From Paenibacillus glucanolyticus NBRC 15330 (GTDB lineage: Bacteria > Bacillota > Bacilli > Paenibacillales > Paenibacillaceae), in the NCBI RefSeq assembly GCF_004000885.1, contig NZ_BIMC01000002.1:1-64000 (forward strand): a DNA stretch of 64,000 nucleotides, read 5' to 3'. The position numbers and the translations under genes are program-made. Positions 1 through 8,021 of this stretch are shown here, piece after piece; position 1 is the stretch's first letter, and each line of letters opens with the position of its first letter. Under the pieces are notes generated by a model that did not search any database, was not told the origin of the DNA, and was given only the letters and a program-made list of their open reading frames with translations.

Positions 1-430
1 GCAGTAACGGACTTGAGAGCCGCTATTTTATATAAAATAGCCTGATTTTGAGACTAACGGACCGAGAGGCCGTTATATGTCTAAAAAACGGGTGAAGTTA
101 CCTCTAAATCTGGGAATAGCGATCCTTAGGTCCATTAGAATTGTGAATTGGACCTTTCTAAGCCAATAAGGTCCTGTCGGTCCGTTAACCAAATAGAGGA
201 GGAGGGGAGAGTCGGGAGGGAGTAAGCAGTAGAAAGGTAGAGAGTAGGGAGTGGAGGTAGAGGTAGAGGTAGAGAGTAGAGGTAGAGAGTAGAGGTAGAG
301 AGTAGAGGTAGAGAGTAGAGGTAGAGAGTAGAGAGTAGAGTGTAGAGTGTAGAGTGTAGAGTGTAGAGAGTAGAGTGTAGAGAGTAGAGAGTAGAGAGTA
401 GAGAGTAGGGAAGCGGGGGCAACGAACGGA
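1..430. repeat. Non-coding region: AACGGAC palindromic repeats and GTAGAGW heptamer array
   Basis: No gene is supported here. From 1 to about 210 there are several copies, in both orientations, of a short element that begins TAACGGAC and ends near CGTTAT (for example at 5-26 and 54-76, with degenerate inverted copies near 115-190). The same family recurs near 28105-28400, 59800-60000 and 60410-60610. From about 237 to 410 lies a run of GTAGAG, GTAGAGA and GTAGAGT units with almost no interruption. Open frames across it encode only Leu/Ser/Tyr/Thr-rich repeats and are artefacts of the array. Confidence 0.8.
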
Positions 431-467
431 TGGTTCAACACAAAAAGAGGCTAATAGGCCCACGGCG

Positions 468-536
468 CACAGCCCAGCCCCAAACGTTAGCGAGTGCGCC
501 CCCCCCCACAGCCCAGCCCCAAACGTTAGCGTGTGC
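468..536. repeat. Two 30-bp direct repeats with a poly-C spacer
   Basis: The sequence starting CACAGCCCAGCCCCAAACG occurs at 468-497 and again at 507-536, with one internal mismatch and a 39-bp period. The gap between copies is dominated by a run of nine cytosines (499-507). No coding capacity is supported. Confidence 0.7.
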
Positions 537-565
537 AGATCCGCAGCACTGCGCACTACCGCCCA

Positions 566-602
566 CGCTGCGAGTGCAGAATCACAGCACTCGCAGCGTT
601 TT
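566..602 (+). terminator. Intrinsic terminator, plus strand
   Basis: A perfect 12-bp stem pairs CGCTGCGAGTGC (566-577) with GCACTCGCAGCG (587-598) and is followed by TTTT. It would end a plus-strand transcript entering from outside the window, since no plus-strand gene precedes it here. Confidence 0.55.
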
Positions 603-605
603 CCA

Positions 606-652
606 TGCAAAAACAAAGCAAGAGGGCTGAAGTGTACACCTCAGCCCTCTTG
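606..652 (-). terminator. Intrinsic terminator of the M20 peptidase
   Basis: AAGAGGGCTGA (620-630) pairs with TCAGCCCTCTT (641-651), and the loop itself is nearly palindromic. Read on the minus strand it is followed by a T-rich tract (TTTGTTTTTG), placing it about 100 bases after the peptidase stop. A second small hairpin with a UUCG-type loop lies at 670-686. Confidence 0.75.
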
Positions 653-752
653 CCTGTGCAAACGATGGAGTCTCCCGAAGGGAGACAAAATCTTAGTTGA
701 CTCTATCAGTCATGAACCGCCGACGGGCGGTAACTGCACTGCAGAAGCCTTC

Positions 753-2117
753 TTATACCAGCTTCAAATACTCCACTGCTGTCAGCAGCCCCTTATCGAA
801 ATTCTCCAGATTAAAATGCTCATTCGGAGCATGCAGATTCTCATCCGGCAAGCCGTAGCCCATCATGACCGCAGGGGCGTTCAATGTGCTGGACAGCTTC
901 TCCACGATTGGAATGGAGCCGCCGTCCTTCGTGAACAGGGCACGTGTGCCGTACACATTCTCGAAGGCATCCGCCGCTTTTTGCAGCATCGGATGGGATG
1001 GATCGATGTTGAAGGCAAACGCTTTTTCCTTCGGTTTGAACGTAAGCTTCGAACCGACCGGAGTGTGAGCATGCAAGTGTGCTTCAATTGCGTCAAGAAC
1101 TGCTTGCGGATCCTGGTTCGCCACCAGGCGGCACGTGATTTTGGCGTGGGCTTCCTTCGGAATGACGGTCTTGCTGCCCTCGCCCTGGAATCCGCCGTAC
1201 ACCCCGTTCAGCTCTAACGTAGGACGTGCACCTACCCGTTCCACGAAGGAGAAGCCTTCTTCACCATACAGGGAATCGAGGCCGAGATCCCGCTTCAGCT
1301 TCTCCTCGTCAAATTCCTGCTTGGCAAATTCCTCGCGCATTTCCGGGGACAGCTCAAGTACGCCGTCATAGAAGTCTTTGACAGCGACACGGCCTTGCTC
1401 ATCATGGAGCGAGGAGAGCAGGGAGACGAGGGCATGCAGCGCGTTAGGCACCCCGCCGCCATATGTACCGGAATGCAGGTCGGTATTGGCTGTTTCGAGT
1501 GACAGCTCCAGGGAGCATAATCCGCGGAGGCCCGTAGAAATAGCCGGTTTACCAGGTGCGAGCAGGGACGTATCCGAGATCACAATGGCATCCGCCGCAA
1601 GCTTGTCCTTATTGTTGTCGAGATAGAGCGGCAGGTTTGGACTGGATACCTCTTCCTCGCCTTCGATACAAAACTTGATGTTGACCGGAAGCTCCTTCTC
1701 CTGTTTCAAAATAGCTTCGACAGCTTTGACATGCAGGAAGAGCTGTCCTTTGTCGTCCGTAGCGCCGCGCGCGTACAGCTTGCCGTTTCGAATATCCGGC
1801 TCAAACGGCGGAGTTTCCCACAGATGCAGCGGGTCTACCGGCTGCACATCGTAATGGCCGTATACGAGTATGGTCGGCTTGCCTTCCGCATGCAGATGGT
1901 CCGCCGTAATAATAGGGTGTCCTGCCGTCTGATGAACCTCGACATGCTCAAGCCCAGCCTCTCTAAGCTTGCCAGCAAGCCATTCTGCTGCCTTGGCAAC
2001 GTCGCCTTTGTGCTCGGACAGGGCGGAAATGCTCGGAATGGACAACCATTCCTTCAATTCGTTCAGATGGGCTTCGCGGTGTTCAGCGAAATACGCTTTA
2101 TAATCAACACTCATCAT
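753..2117 (-). CDS. M20 family dipeptidase/metallopeptidase
   Basis: A 454-aa cytosolic zinc peptidase of the M20/M28 clan. The family hydrolyses dipeptides such as Cys-Gly or removes N-acyl or N-terminal residues. Metal-site motifs are visible in order: YGHYDVQP (His and Asp ligands), GATDDKGQ and CIEGEEEVSS (catalytic and ligand glutamates), with a dimerisation lid between about residues 190 and 330 and a late His in NEHFN. The start is ATG 2117 with AAGGAGG seven bases upstream; a second ATG follows at once. It is followed by its own terminator at 606-652 and appears monocistronic. Substrate cannot be read from sequence. Family assignment is secure; dipeptidase rather than acylase is the likelier of the two because of full-length similarity to the CNDP-like dipeptidases. 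Confidence 0.9.
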   Translation of the reverse strand: MMSVDYKAYFAEHREAHLNELKEWLSIPSISALSEHKGDVAKAAEWLAGKLREAGLEHVEVHQTAGHPIITADHLHAEGKPTILVYGHYDVQPVDPLHLWETPPFEPDIRNGKLYARGATDDKGQLFLHVKAVEAILKQEKELPVNIKFCIEGEEEVSSPNLPLYLDNNKDKLAADAIVISDTSLLAPGKPAISTGLRGLCSLELSLETANTDLHSGTYGGGVPNALHALVSLLSSLHDEQGRVAVKDFYDGVLELSPEMREEFAKQEFDEEKLKRDLGLDSLYGEEGFSFVERVGARPTLELNGVYGGFQGEGSKTVIPKEAHAKITCRLVANQDPQAVLDAIEAHLHAHTPVGSKLTFKPKEKAFAFNIDPSHPMLQKAADAFENVYGTRALFTKDGGSIPIVEKLSSTLNAPAVMMGYGLPDENLHAPNEHFNLENFDKGLLTAVEYLKLV

Positions 2118-2213
2118 TTAGGATCCTCCTTGGATTAACATTGGCATACAAGAATGCCGCACCTTACTATTCTACCCCTTTTTAGAAGAATACGAAATAT
2201 GGCGGAATGAAAC

Positions 2214-3137
2214 TTAAGACTGATCGCGAACATGATTGGGCTGTTGAGATGAAAAATTGTCCAGGAGATTTCTCCAGAACATTCGCAGTGCCGGACTAAT
2301 CAGTTTATTGCGGTGCCGAACGGCATAGATCTGGCGTTCAGGCAGCCAGGACGGGATGGGCCGCGAACGAAGTTTGCCCTCTGCCAGGTCCTCCTGAATG
2401 GCGGCTTCTGCAATCATGCCATACCCGAGACGGTGCCGCACCGCTGATTTCAGTGCCTCGGTACCCGAGATCTCCATCGAAACCTGAAGCTGCAACCGAT
2501 GTTTGTCCGCCCAGCGGTCAATAAGCTGCCGGCTAATGGAGCCCGGTTCATGGGATACGAAGGGATGTCCGGCCAGATCTTCCGGAAACAAATCTTCTGA
2601 ACTCCCAAAGGGATGGTCCGGCGCGAATATAAGCACGAGATCATCATGAATCAGCGGCTGGGCGATGAATTCAGGGTCCTCCACTTGCGTGTTCGAGATG
2701 ATGCCGACATCGAGCTCGTATTTTTTGATTTTTTCGAGAATATAGGCTGCCGGACGGACATCCAGCATGATGGACAGCCCTGGATAATTGAGCTTCAGCT
2801 GCTGCAAGAGCGGCGGCAACAAATAGGTGGCTGGCGTATGGGTGCTGCCAATGGCGAGAACCCCCGCGGCCGTTCCCCGGTATACGTCCATTGTCGATTC
2901 AGCTTGCTCGGACAGGGAATGGATCTGTGATGCGTAATGATAGAAGGCGTGGCCGGCTTCCGTAAGCTTGATGACATGATAGGACTTGGTATGAAACAGA
3001 GCGATGCCAAGCTCTTCCTGCAGCTTGTTCAGATGGAAGGTGACGGTTGGCTGGGTGATGCCAAGCTCTTGAGCTACAAGGTACAGCTTCTTCAGTTCCA
3101 CGGTGAGAACAAACACTTTTAATTGCTGTAAGTTCAT
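2214..3137 (-). CDS. LysR family transcriptional regulator
   Basis: A 307-aa LysR-type regulator. The N-terminal winged helix-turn-helix covers about residues 1-60 (MNLQQLKVFV start, ITQPTVTFHLNKLQEELG recognition region), followed by the two-lobed effector domain from about residue 90. The start is the ATG at 3137. It is transcribed away from the ABC importer beginning at 3303, with 165 bases between them. By the usual LysR arrangement it probably controls that importer operon and itself, in response to the imported solute. This regulatory link is inference from position. The gap contains an A+T-rich stretch around 3175-3240 that could hold both promoters. Confidence 0.88.
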   Translation of the reverse strand: MNLQQLKVFVLTVELKKLYLVAQELGITQPTVTFHLNKLQEELGIALFHTKSYHVIKLTEAGHAFYHYASQIHSLSEQAESTMDVYRGTAAGVLAIGSTHTPATYLLPPLLQQLKLNYPGLSIMLDVRPAAYILEKIKKYELDVGIISNTQVEDPEFIAQPLIHDDLVLIFAPDHPFGSSEDLFPEDLAGHPFVSHEPGSISRQLIDRWADKHRLQLQVSMEISGTEALKSAVRHRLGYGMIAEAAIQEDLAEGKLRSRPIPSWLPERQIYAVRHRNKLISPALRMFWRNLLDNFSSQQPNHVRDQS

Positions 3138-3302
3138 GGATTACATCCCTTTCTTCCAGTTTCATCATCGATCCTATTAATCTTATCCTTCATTTGATAG
3201 ATATTATTTAACTCTTTGTTAACGCAGCGATAATTTTTAATTGAATCTGGGGCGTTATGCTGAAATGGAATCAAGAAGGCCAATTCAAAACAGGAGGGTG
3301 AC

Positions 3303-4424
3303 ATGAATAAAAAGACAGGTTTCAAATATGGGATGTTGTTTGCATTAACCGCGCTCATGTGGCTATTGTCGGCATGCGCGCAATCCGATGGACAGCAAAC
3401 GGTCCGATCGGGAGAAACCACCGTACCCATCGCCAGCGGAAGTGGGGCTTCGGGGCAATCGGAGGTGTCCTCAGGTAACGACAAGGTTGAAGACACCGGG
3501 GAAACGATCTATTTATACGGAAATGATTTTGTGGATTTCATTGCTCCGAAGTTTATGGAAGAGACAGGCTTCAAGATTGAAGCCGTGCATTATGGCGGGG
3601 GAGAAGCATTGGCCAAAATAGAGGCCGAGCAGGGGAACCCGCAGTGGGACGTGCTGATGATGGACGGTCATGGATCGGTGCGAAATTTAGCTGACCGCGA
3701 TTTTCTGATGACAGGCTGGCAGCCTGAGAATCTGGGGAATCTGTCTGAGAACGGGAAGGCTTATGTGCCGGAGGATTTCGCCTATTTCCCGGTCGGCATT
3801 CATGCAGCTGGCGTGATTGCTTATAACACGGATCGGGTATCGCCAGAGAAGGCTCCGACCACATGGGAACAATTTTTCAAGTATGACGGTCCAGTCGGTC
3901 ATGCAGATCCTGCTGTAGCAGCGCCTGCCTATCCACTCGTATCTGCGTTTTTTGAACAGTGGGGCGTAGCGGAGGCGGAGCAGAAATATGCGCAGCGTTT
4001 TGAGAAGGGACTCCATGTCTATCCCAAGAACGGCCCGGTAGGCAAAGCCTTGTTAAGCGGAGAGATCGAGGTTGCGGCACTTCAGGAGCACAATGCTTAT
4101 GAACTGAAACTTGCAGGTGAGCCCATTGAGGTGATTTGGCCGGAGGAGGGGGCACCCGGGAGCCTTCGTGTGGTAGCGATCAGCAAACAGGCCAAGAATC
4201 CGGCTGCGGCCAAGGCGTTTGTTGAATATATGCTGAAACCCGAGACACAGCAGATGTTAACGGCGCTGGATTCAACGGACAGCTTCTTCACGCCGCTGGT
4301 TGAAGGTGTGCCGGCACGAAGTGAACGTGAACCAAACGGTGCCTTTATGCTGCCTTCTGCAAAGTGGGCCTCCGAGCATGAAGTTGAGATCAAAACCTGG
4401 TTTGCGGATCAGAACGTAAGGTAG
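3303..4424 (+). CDS. ABC transporter substrate-binding lipoprotein (Fe3+/AEP/polyamine-type)
   Basis: A 373-aa exported lipoprotein. The signal peptide ends in a lipobox (LLSAC, Cys at about residue 24) followed by a low-complexity linker of Gly/Ser/Glu. The mature part is a two-lobed periplasmic-binding-protein type 2 fold of the class that binds ferric iron, 2-aminoethylphosphonate, thiamine or polyamines (motif IYLYGNDFVDFIAPKFMEETG at its start, AYNTDRVSPEKAPTTWEQF in the middle). ATG with GGAGGG upstream. It is the first gene of a four-gene operon: permease 9 bases downstream, then ATPase and a phosphoesterase. The phosphatase partner leans the guess toward a phosphorus-containing solute, but no ligand residue proves it. 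Confidence 0.88.
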   Translation: MNKKTGFKYGMLFALTALMWLLSACAQSDGQQTVRSGETTVPIASGSGASGQSEVSSGNDKVEDTGETIYLYGNDFVDFIAPKFMEETGFKIEAVHYGGGEALAKIEAEQGNPQWDVLMMDGHGSVRNLADRDFLMTGWQPENLGNLSENGKAYVPEDFAYFPVGIHAAGVIAYNTDRVSPEKAPTTWEQFFKYDGPVGHADPAVAAPAYPLVSAFFEQWGVAEAEQKYAQRFEKGLHVYPKNGPVGKALLSGEIEVAALQEHNAYELKLAGEPIEVIWPEEGAPGSLRVVAISKQAKNPAAAKAFVEYMLKPETQQMLTALDSTDSFFTPLVEGVPARSEREPNGAFMLPSAKWASEHEVEIKTWFADQNVR

Positions 4425-4433
4425 GCAGATTAC

Positions 4434-6146
4434 ATGAATACTTCGGAAGCTCGCTATGGAGGCGGGGTAACCCTCCTCCTGTTTGTTTTTATTTTTTTGC
4501 CGCTGCTCGCCGTTCTGATCAACGTGATATTTCCCGGACTCTTTTTCGGGCAGATTCAGTCCAGCAGCCTGGGCTTGATCGGAGAAATATTTCATCGTCC
4601 GCTGTGGAAACAATCCCTCCTGAATTCAGTCACATTAGCGCTGGGAACGGCCAGCTTTGGTACGATCATCGGAGGCGTTCTGGCTACTATACGGGCAAGA
4701 TGGAATTTTGCCGCAGCGAGGTTGCTGGATATGACAGCTTGGGTGCTGCTGATCGCTCCCTCCTTCATGATTGCACAGGGCTGGGTATTGTTTGCGAGTG
4801 CGGATGGACTGGTTCATCAGTGGCTGGGTCTGACGTGGGTTACCTCGTTCATTTTTCAACCGGCCGGACTAGTGTTTGTCATGTCGCTTAGTAAGTTTCC
4901 GCTGGCTTATCTGGCTATCATGGCCGCATCGGAATGGAATATCCGGCAGTTTGGTTACGCGGCCAGACTGAACGGCGCCAAGCCGTTCACCGTGTGGAGA
5001 ACCGTCGAGCTGCCATTGGCGCTGCCTTCATATGCAGCGGGCTGGACCTTGGTTTTTATGGATTCAATCGGCGATTTCGGGCTGCCTGCCGCATTGGCAA
5101 CGGTGTATAAATTCCCCACGCTGACCTACTCCATTTACTCGGCTATTTACCAGTCGCCTGTACGTTTTGATATGGCGGGAGTGCTGGCCTTTTACCTGGT
5201 CTTGATCCTGGCACTGGCGATGACTCTGCTTATGGTGACCCTTCGCAAATCCAGATTTGACTTTCTGAATGCGAGAGCCGTCAAGCTGGAGAAGGTGAAG
5301 CCGCGTTTTGCGTGGATTTACAATCTGTCGATTACGGTTTTTCTTGTTGTGAGCCTCGGGATTCCGATTGGGACGAGTGCTGCGGTATCTCTGCTGAAAC
5401 AGGCAGGCGGCGGCCTGAATGCGGGTAATTTTACGCTCGATCATTATCGTGAATTATTTGCAGGGCAGGCTGGGGACCACCGGCTGCTGGGTTATCTGGA
5501 AGGAATGTATCATTCACTTGCCATTGCTGCCGCTGCCGCATTGTTTAGCATGCTGATCGGGTTTGTTGTTGCCTATATGCTGACCTTCACGGAGTCGAGG
5601 CTAAAACCGCTGCTTCAGCTGTTCTCTATCGTTTCATTGGCAGTGCCCGGTGTTGTTCTGGGAATTGGCTATATCTTTATATGGAATCAAAAATGGCTGG
5701 AACCGCTTGGTTTGCACTTGTACGGAAAGCCTTCGCTGCTCGTGATTGCGGGCATAGCCGGTGCCATCCCCTACGCGGTCAGGGTCCAGCTTGGAGCGTT
5801 CGGCAATTTGTCCAGCACGATGCTGAAGGCAGCCGCTATCCAAGGGGCAAGTGTATTCGAGCGGATGCGGGATATCGTACTGCCCATGGTGCGTCAGTCG
5901 TTGCTTATTGCAATTCTGGCTTCGTTTGGAACCAGCGTGTTTGATTTGGCCCTGGCCTCGATGCTGAAACCGGCTAATTATTCGTTGATGCCGCTGGTTA
6001 TCGACAGAGCTTTTGAATTCTCGCGCTATGGCTATGCTACGGCTGCTACCGTGGTAAGCTGCGGTACCGTGGTGCTGATCATCGTATTGCTTCAAGCAGT
6101 GGGGCGTCTTGTATTTCGATGGCTGGATGGCAAGAAATCGCGGTAG
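4434..6146 (+). CDS. ABC transporter permease, fused double-domain (FbpB/PhnU-type)
   Basis: A 570-aa integral membrane protein with about 12 transmembrane helices, made of two tandem binding-protein-dependent permease domains (roughly residues 50-270 and 340-560). Each carries the cytoplasmic EAA-like loop (ARLNGAKPFTVWRTVELPLA in the first half, AAIQGASVFERMRDIVLPM in the second). This fused architecture is typical of the Fe3+ and 2-aminoethylphosphonate families, where one polypeptide supplies both halves of the channel. It starts 9 bases after the binding protein and is followed by the ATPase, so the three make a complete importer. It should sit in the cytoplasmic membrane. Confidence 0.9.
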   Translation: MNTSEARYGGGVTLLLFVFIFLPLLAVLINVIFPGLFFGQIQSSSLGLIGEIFHRPLWKQSLLNSVTLALGTASFGTIIGGVLATIRARWNFAAARLLDMTAWVLLIAPSFMIAQGWVLFASADGLVHQWLGLTWVTSFIFQPAGLVFVMSLSKFPLAYLAIMAASEWNIRQFGYAARLNGAKPFTVWRTVELPLALPSYAAGWTLVFMDSIGDFGLPAALATVYKFPTLTYSIYSAIYQSPVRFDMAGVLAFYLVLILALAMTLLMVTLRKSRFDFLNARAVKLEKVKPRFAWIYNLSITVFLVVSLGIPIGTSAAVSLLKQAGGGLNAGNFTLDHYRELFAGQAGDHRLLGYLEGMYHSLAIAAAAALFSMLIGFVVAYMLTFTESRLKPLLQLFSIVSLAVPGVVLGIGYIFIWNQKWLEPLGLHLYGKPSLLVIAGIAGAIPYAVRVQLGAFGNLSSTMLKAAAIQGASVFERMRDIVLPMVRQSLLIAILASFGTSVFDLALASMLKPANYSLMPLVIDRAFEFSRYGYATAATVVSCGTVVLIIVLLQAVGRLVFRWLDGKKSR

Positions 6147-6200
6147 ATGGAATTGGTTGTCGATAGAGTGTGATCAGACTTGGAAGGGATGGAGAGCGGA

Positions 6201-7280
6201 ATGATCTTAAGGGTAAAAGGCGTATCGAAATCATTCGGCTCACAGCAAGTATTGGAGCCGATCACGTTTGAAGTGGGGGAAGGAGAACGCATCTGCATTC
6301 TCGGTCCATCGGGCTGCGGGAAATCGACGCTGCTGCAGATGGTTGCCGGACTTCAGCGCATAGATTCAGGCGAGGTGGAGATGGCGGGTGTCACCGTGGA
6401 ACGGGGAAGGCACTATGTTCCCCCGGAGAATCGGCCTATCAATATGGTGTTTCAGGATTATGCCCTATGGCCGCATATGACGGTGAAACAGAATATGGAG
6501 TACGGGATGAAGCGCCGGAAGCTGGACACTAAAGACAGGGCGGATAAATTGGAACGACTCCAGTCGCTTCTGAAGCTGGAGGGCTTATTGGACCGCCTTC
6601 CCGCCCAGCTGTCGGGTGGACAGCAGCAGCGCGTCGGCATCGCAAGGGCCCTGGCAACAGAGCCCAAGCTGCTGTTGATGGACGAACCGTTGTCTAATCT
6701 GGACGTTAAGCTTAGAACGGACATGCGCGGTGAACTGGCGAGACTGCTGGGGGAGTTATCCATCGCTTCCTTGTATGTGACGCATGATCGTATGGAGGCA
6801 TTCACGGTGGCGGATCGGATTCTGATTTTGCGGGATGGACGAATTGATCAATTCGGGGAGCCGAGGGTGTTGTTTGAGAGACCGGCAAGCCCTTGGGTTG
6901 CGCAGCTCATGGGATATCACAACCGGCTGGAAGCCGAGCTGGCCCGGAATGGGCAGCCTGAAGCCATACTTGCCGGGCGTCCCATTGCCGGACTTCGCTC
7001 AGGCGGGGATATGGGAGACGGCAGAGCCGTGATAATGATCCATCCTGAATCCATCCGGATATGCAGCGAAGAAACTTCGGCAGCAGGAAGCCTGCTGAAG
7101 GTGACGGTGGTACAGACGGTGTACGAAGGGACAAGATGGAGAGTCATTGTGGAAACGGCAGATCGGCAGCCCATTCATTTATTCCATGATTGCACGGTGG
7201 ATGCCGGAAGCGAATTGTGGATACGACTGTCTCCGGATCAAACCATGATATATGCAGACAGCAGCATGCTAGCCCCATGA
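6201..7280 (+). CDS. ABC transporter ATP-binding protein (PotA/FbpC-like)
   Basis: A 359-aa importer ATPase. Walker A GPSGCGKST, Q-loop in NMVFQDYALWPHM, signature LSGGQQQRVGIARAL, Walker B LLLMDEPLSNLD and a switch histidine in YVTHDRMEAF are all intact. A TOBE-like regulatory domain follows from about residue 235. I chose ATG 6201 because GGAGAG lies just upstream; in-frame TTG 6180 and ATG 6189 are alternatives. Its stop overlaps the start of the next gene (ATGA at 7277-7280), which implies translational coupling to the phosphoesterase. It drives the permease encoded at 4434-6146. Confidence 0.9.
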   Translation: MILRVKGVSKSFGSQQVLEPITFEVGEGERICILGPSGCGKSTLLQMVAGLQRIDSGEVEMAGVTVERGRHYVPPENRPINMVFQDYALWPHMTVKQNMEYGMKRRKLDTKDRADKLERLQSLLKLEGLLDRLPAQLSGGQQQRVGIARALATEPKLLLMDEPLSNLDVKLRTDMRGELARLLGELSIASLYVTHDRMEAFTVADRILILRDGRIDQFGEPRVLFERPASPWVAQLMGYHNRLEAELARNGQPEAILAGRPIAGLRSGGDMGDGRAVIMIHPESIRICSEETSAAGSLLKVTVVQTVYEGTRWRVIVETADRQPIHLFHDCTVDAGSELWIRLSPDQTMIYADSSMLAP

Positions 7281-7975
7281 GCCAGGTGTACGCTGTTTCG
7301 GATGTTCATGGTTACGGTCATCTGCTGCAAGCTCTTCTGCTGCATGTGCATTATGATCCGAAGGTGGACCGCTTGTTCCTGCTTGGGGATTATGTAAACA
7401 AGGGACCGGATTCAGCAGGGACACTGGATTATGTGAAGGAGCTGTGTGATTCCGGTGCCGTTGCGCTTCAGGGAAACAACGAACGCAAATGGCTGCATCA
7501 ACGGCCGGAACAAGCTGGGCTTGCGGCTTCCCGTTTCATGAAGTATCAGCAATTCATTGGAACCATGCCGTTATGGACCGAGTATAAACAATATGTGTTT
7601 GTGCATGCAGGGATTCGGCCGGGCATTCCGCTTCATGCACAGAGCCCGGTAGAATTAACGGAGATTCGTGAGCCGTTTCTTCTGTCCCCCCGATGCATGG
7701 ACAAAGTTATTGTGTTTGGTCATACTTCTACGTTTCGTTTGGGTGTACCGCCAGAGGAGCTCTGGCATGGAGACGGTAAGCTGGGAATCGATACAGGTGC
7801 AGGCCACGGATACTATTTAAGCCTGGTGAATCTGACCTCTGGCTTACAGTGGTCCATATCGGTTAAACAACCTGGGAGCATTACGTGCCGGAAGATGAAA
7901 ATAACGGGAGCATTCGGCCTTCCTGAATATATTACTCCATTTCAAGAAGAAAAACGCAGCATCACGGACGAATAG
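7277..7975 (+). CDS. PPP-type metallophosphoesterase with altered catalytic motifs
   Basis: A 232-aa calcineurin-like phosphoesterase similar to ApaH/PrpA proteins. Motifs in order: SDVHGYG (residues 8-14), GDYVNKGPDS (37-46), GNNE (66-69), VHAGI and FGHTST. The canonical family motifs are GDxHG, GDxVDRG and GNHE, so the DRG arginine is Lys here and the general-acid His of GNHE is Asn. The metal ligands remain. The start is ATG 7277, which overlaps the ATPase stop as ATGA. Being the last gene of an importer operon suggests it acts on the imported solute or on a signalling phosphate, possibly a phosphoester. It could be a diverged diesterase rather than a monoesterase. Soluble, no signal peptide. 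Confidence 0.82.
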   Translation: MSQVYAVSDVHGYGHLLQALLLHVHYDPKVDRLFLLGDYVNKGPDSAGTLDYVKELCDSGAVALQGNNERKWLHQRPEQAGLAASRFMKYQQFIGTMPLWTEYKQYVFVHAGIRPGIPLHAQSPVELTEIREPFLLSPRCMDKVIVFGHTSTFRLGVPPEELWHGDGKLGIDTGAGHGYYLSLVNLTSGLQWSISVKQPGSITCRKMKITGAFGLPEYITPFQEEKRSITDE

Positions 7976-7988
7976 TGATGCTGCGTTT
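7952..7988. terminator. Bidirectional terminator overlapping the phosphoesterase stop
   Basis: A 14-bp perfect stem, AAACGCAGCATCAC (7952-7965) with GTGATGCTGCGTTT (7975-7988), has the TAG stop codon of the phosphoesterase at its loop/stem edge. The A- and T-flanked arms let it serve both this operon and the convergent cupin gene. Confidence 0.75.
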
Positions 7989-8021
7989 GACAATGGAAGA
8001 CCTAGATCACTGCAGCATGGA

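Noticed and set aside
73..616. Several minus- and plus-strand open frames rich in Leu, Ser, Tyr and Thr near the window start
   Set aside because: They are translations of the GTAGAGW array and nearby direct repeats. No ribosome site, no plausible protein composition, and overlapping frames are open only because the repeat lacks stop codons.
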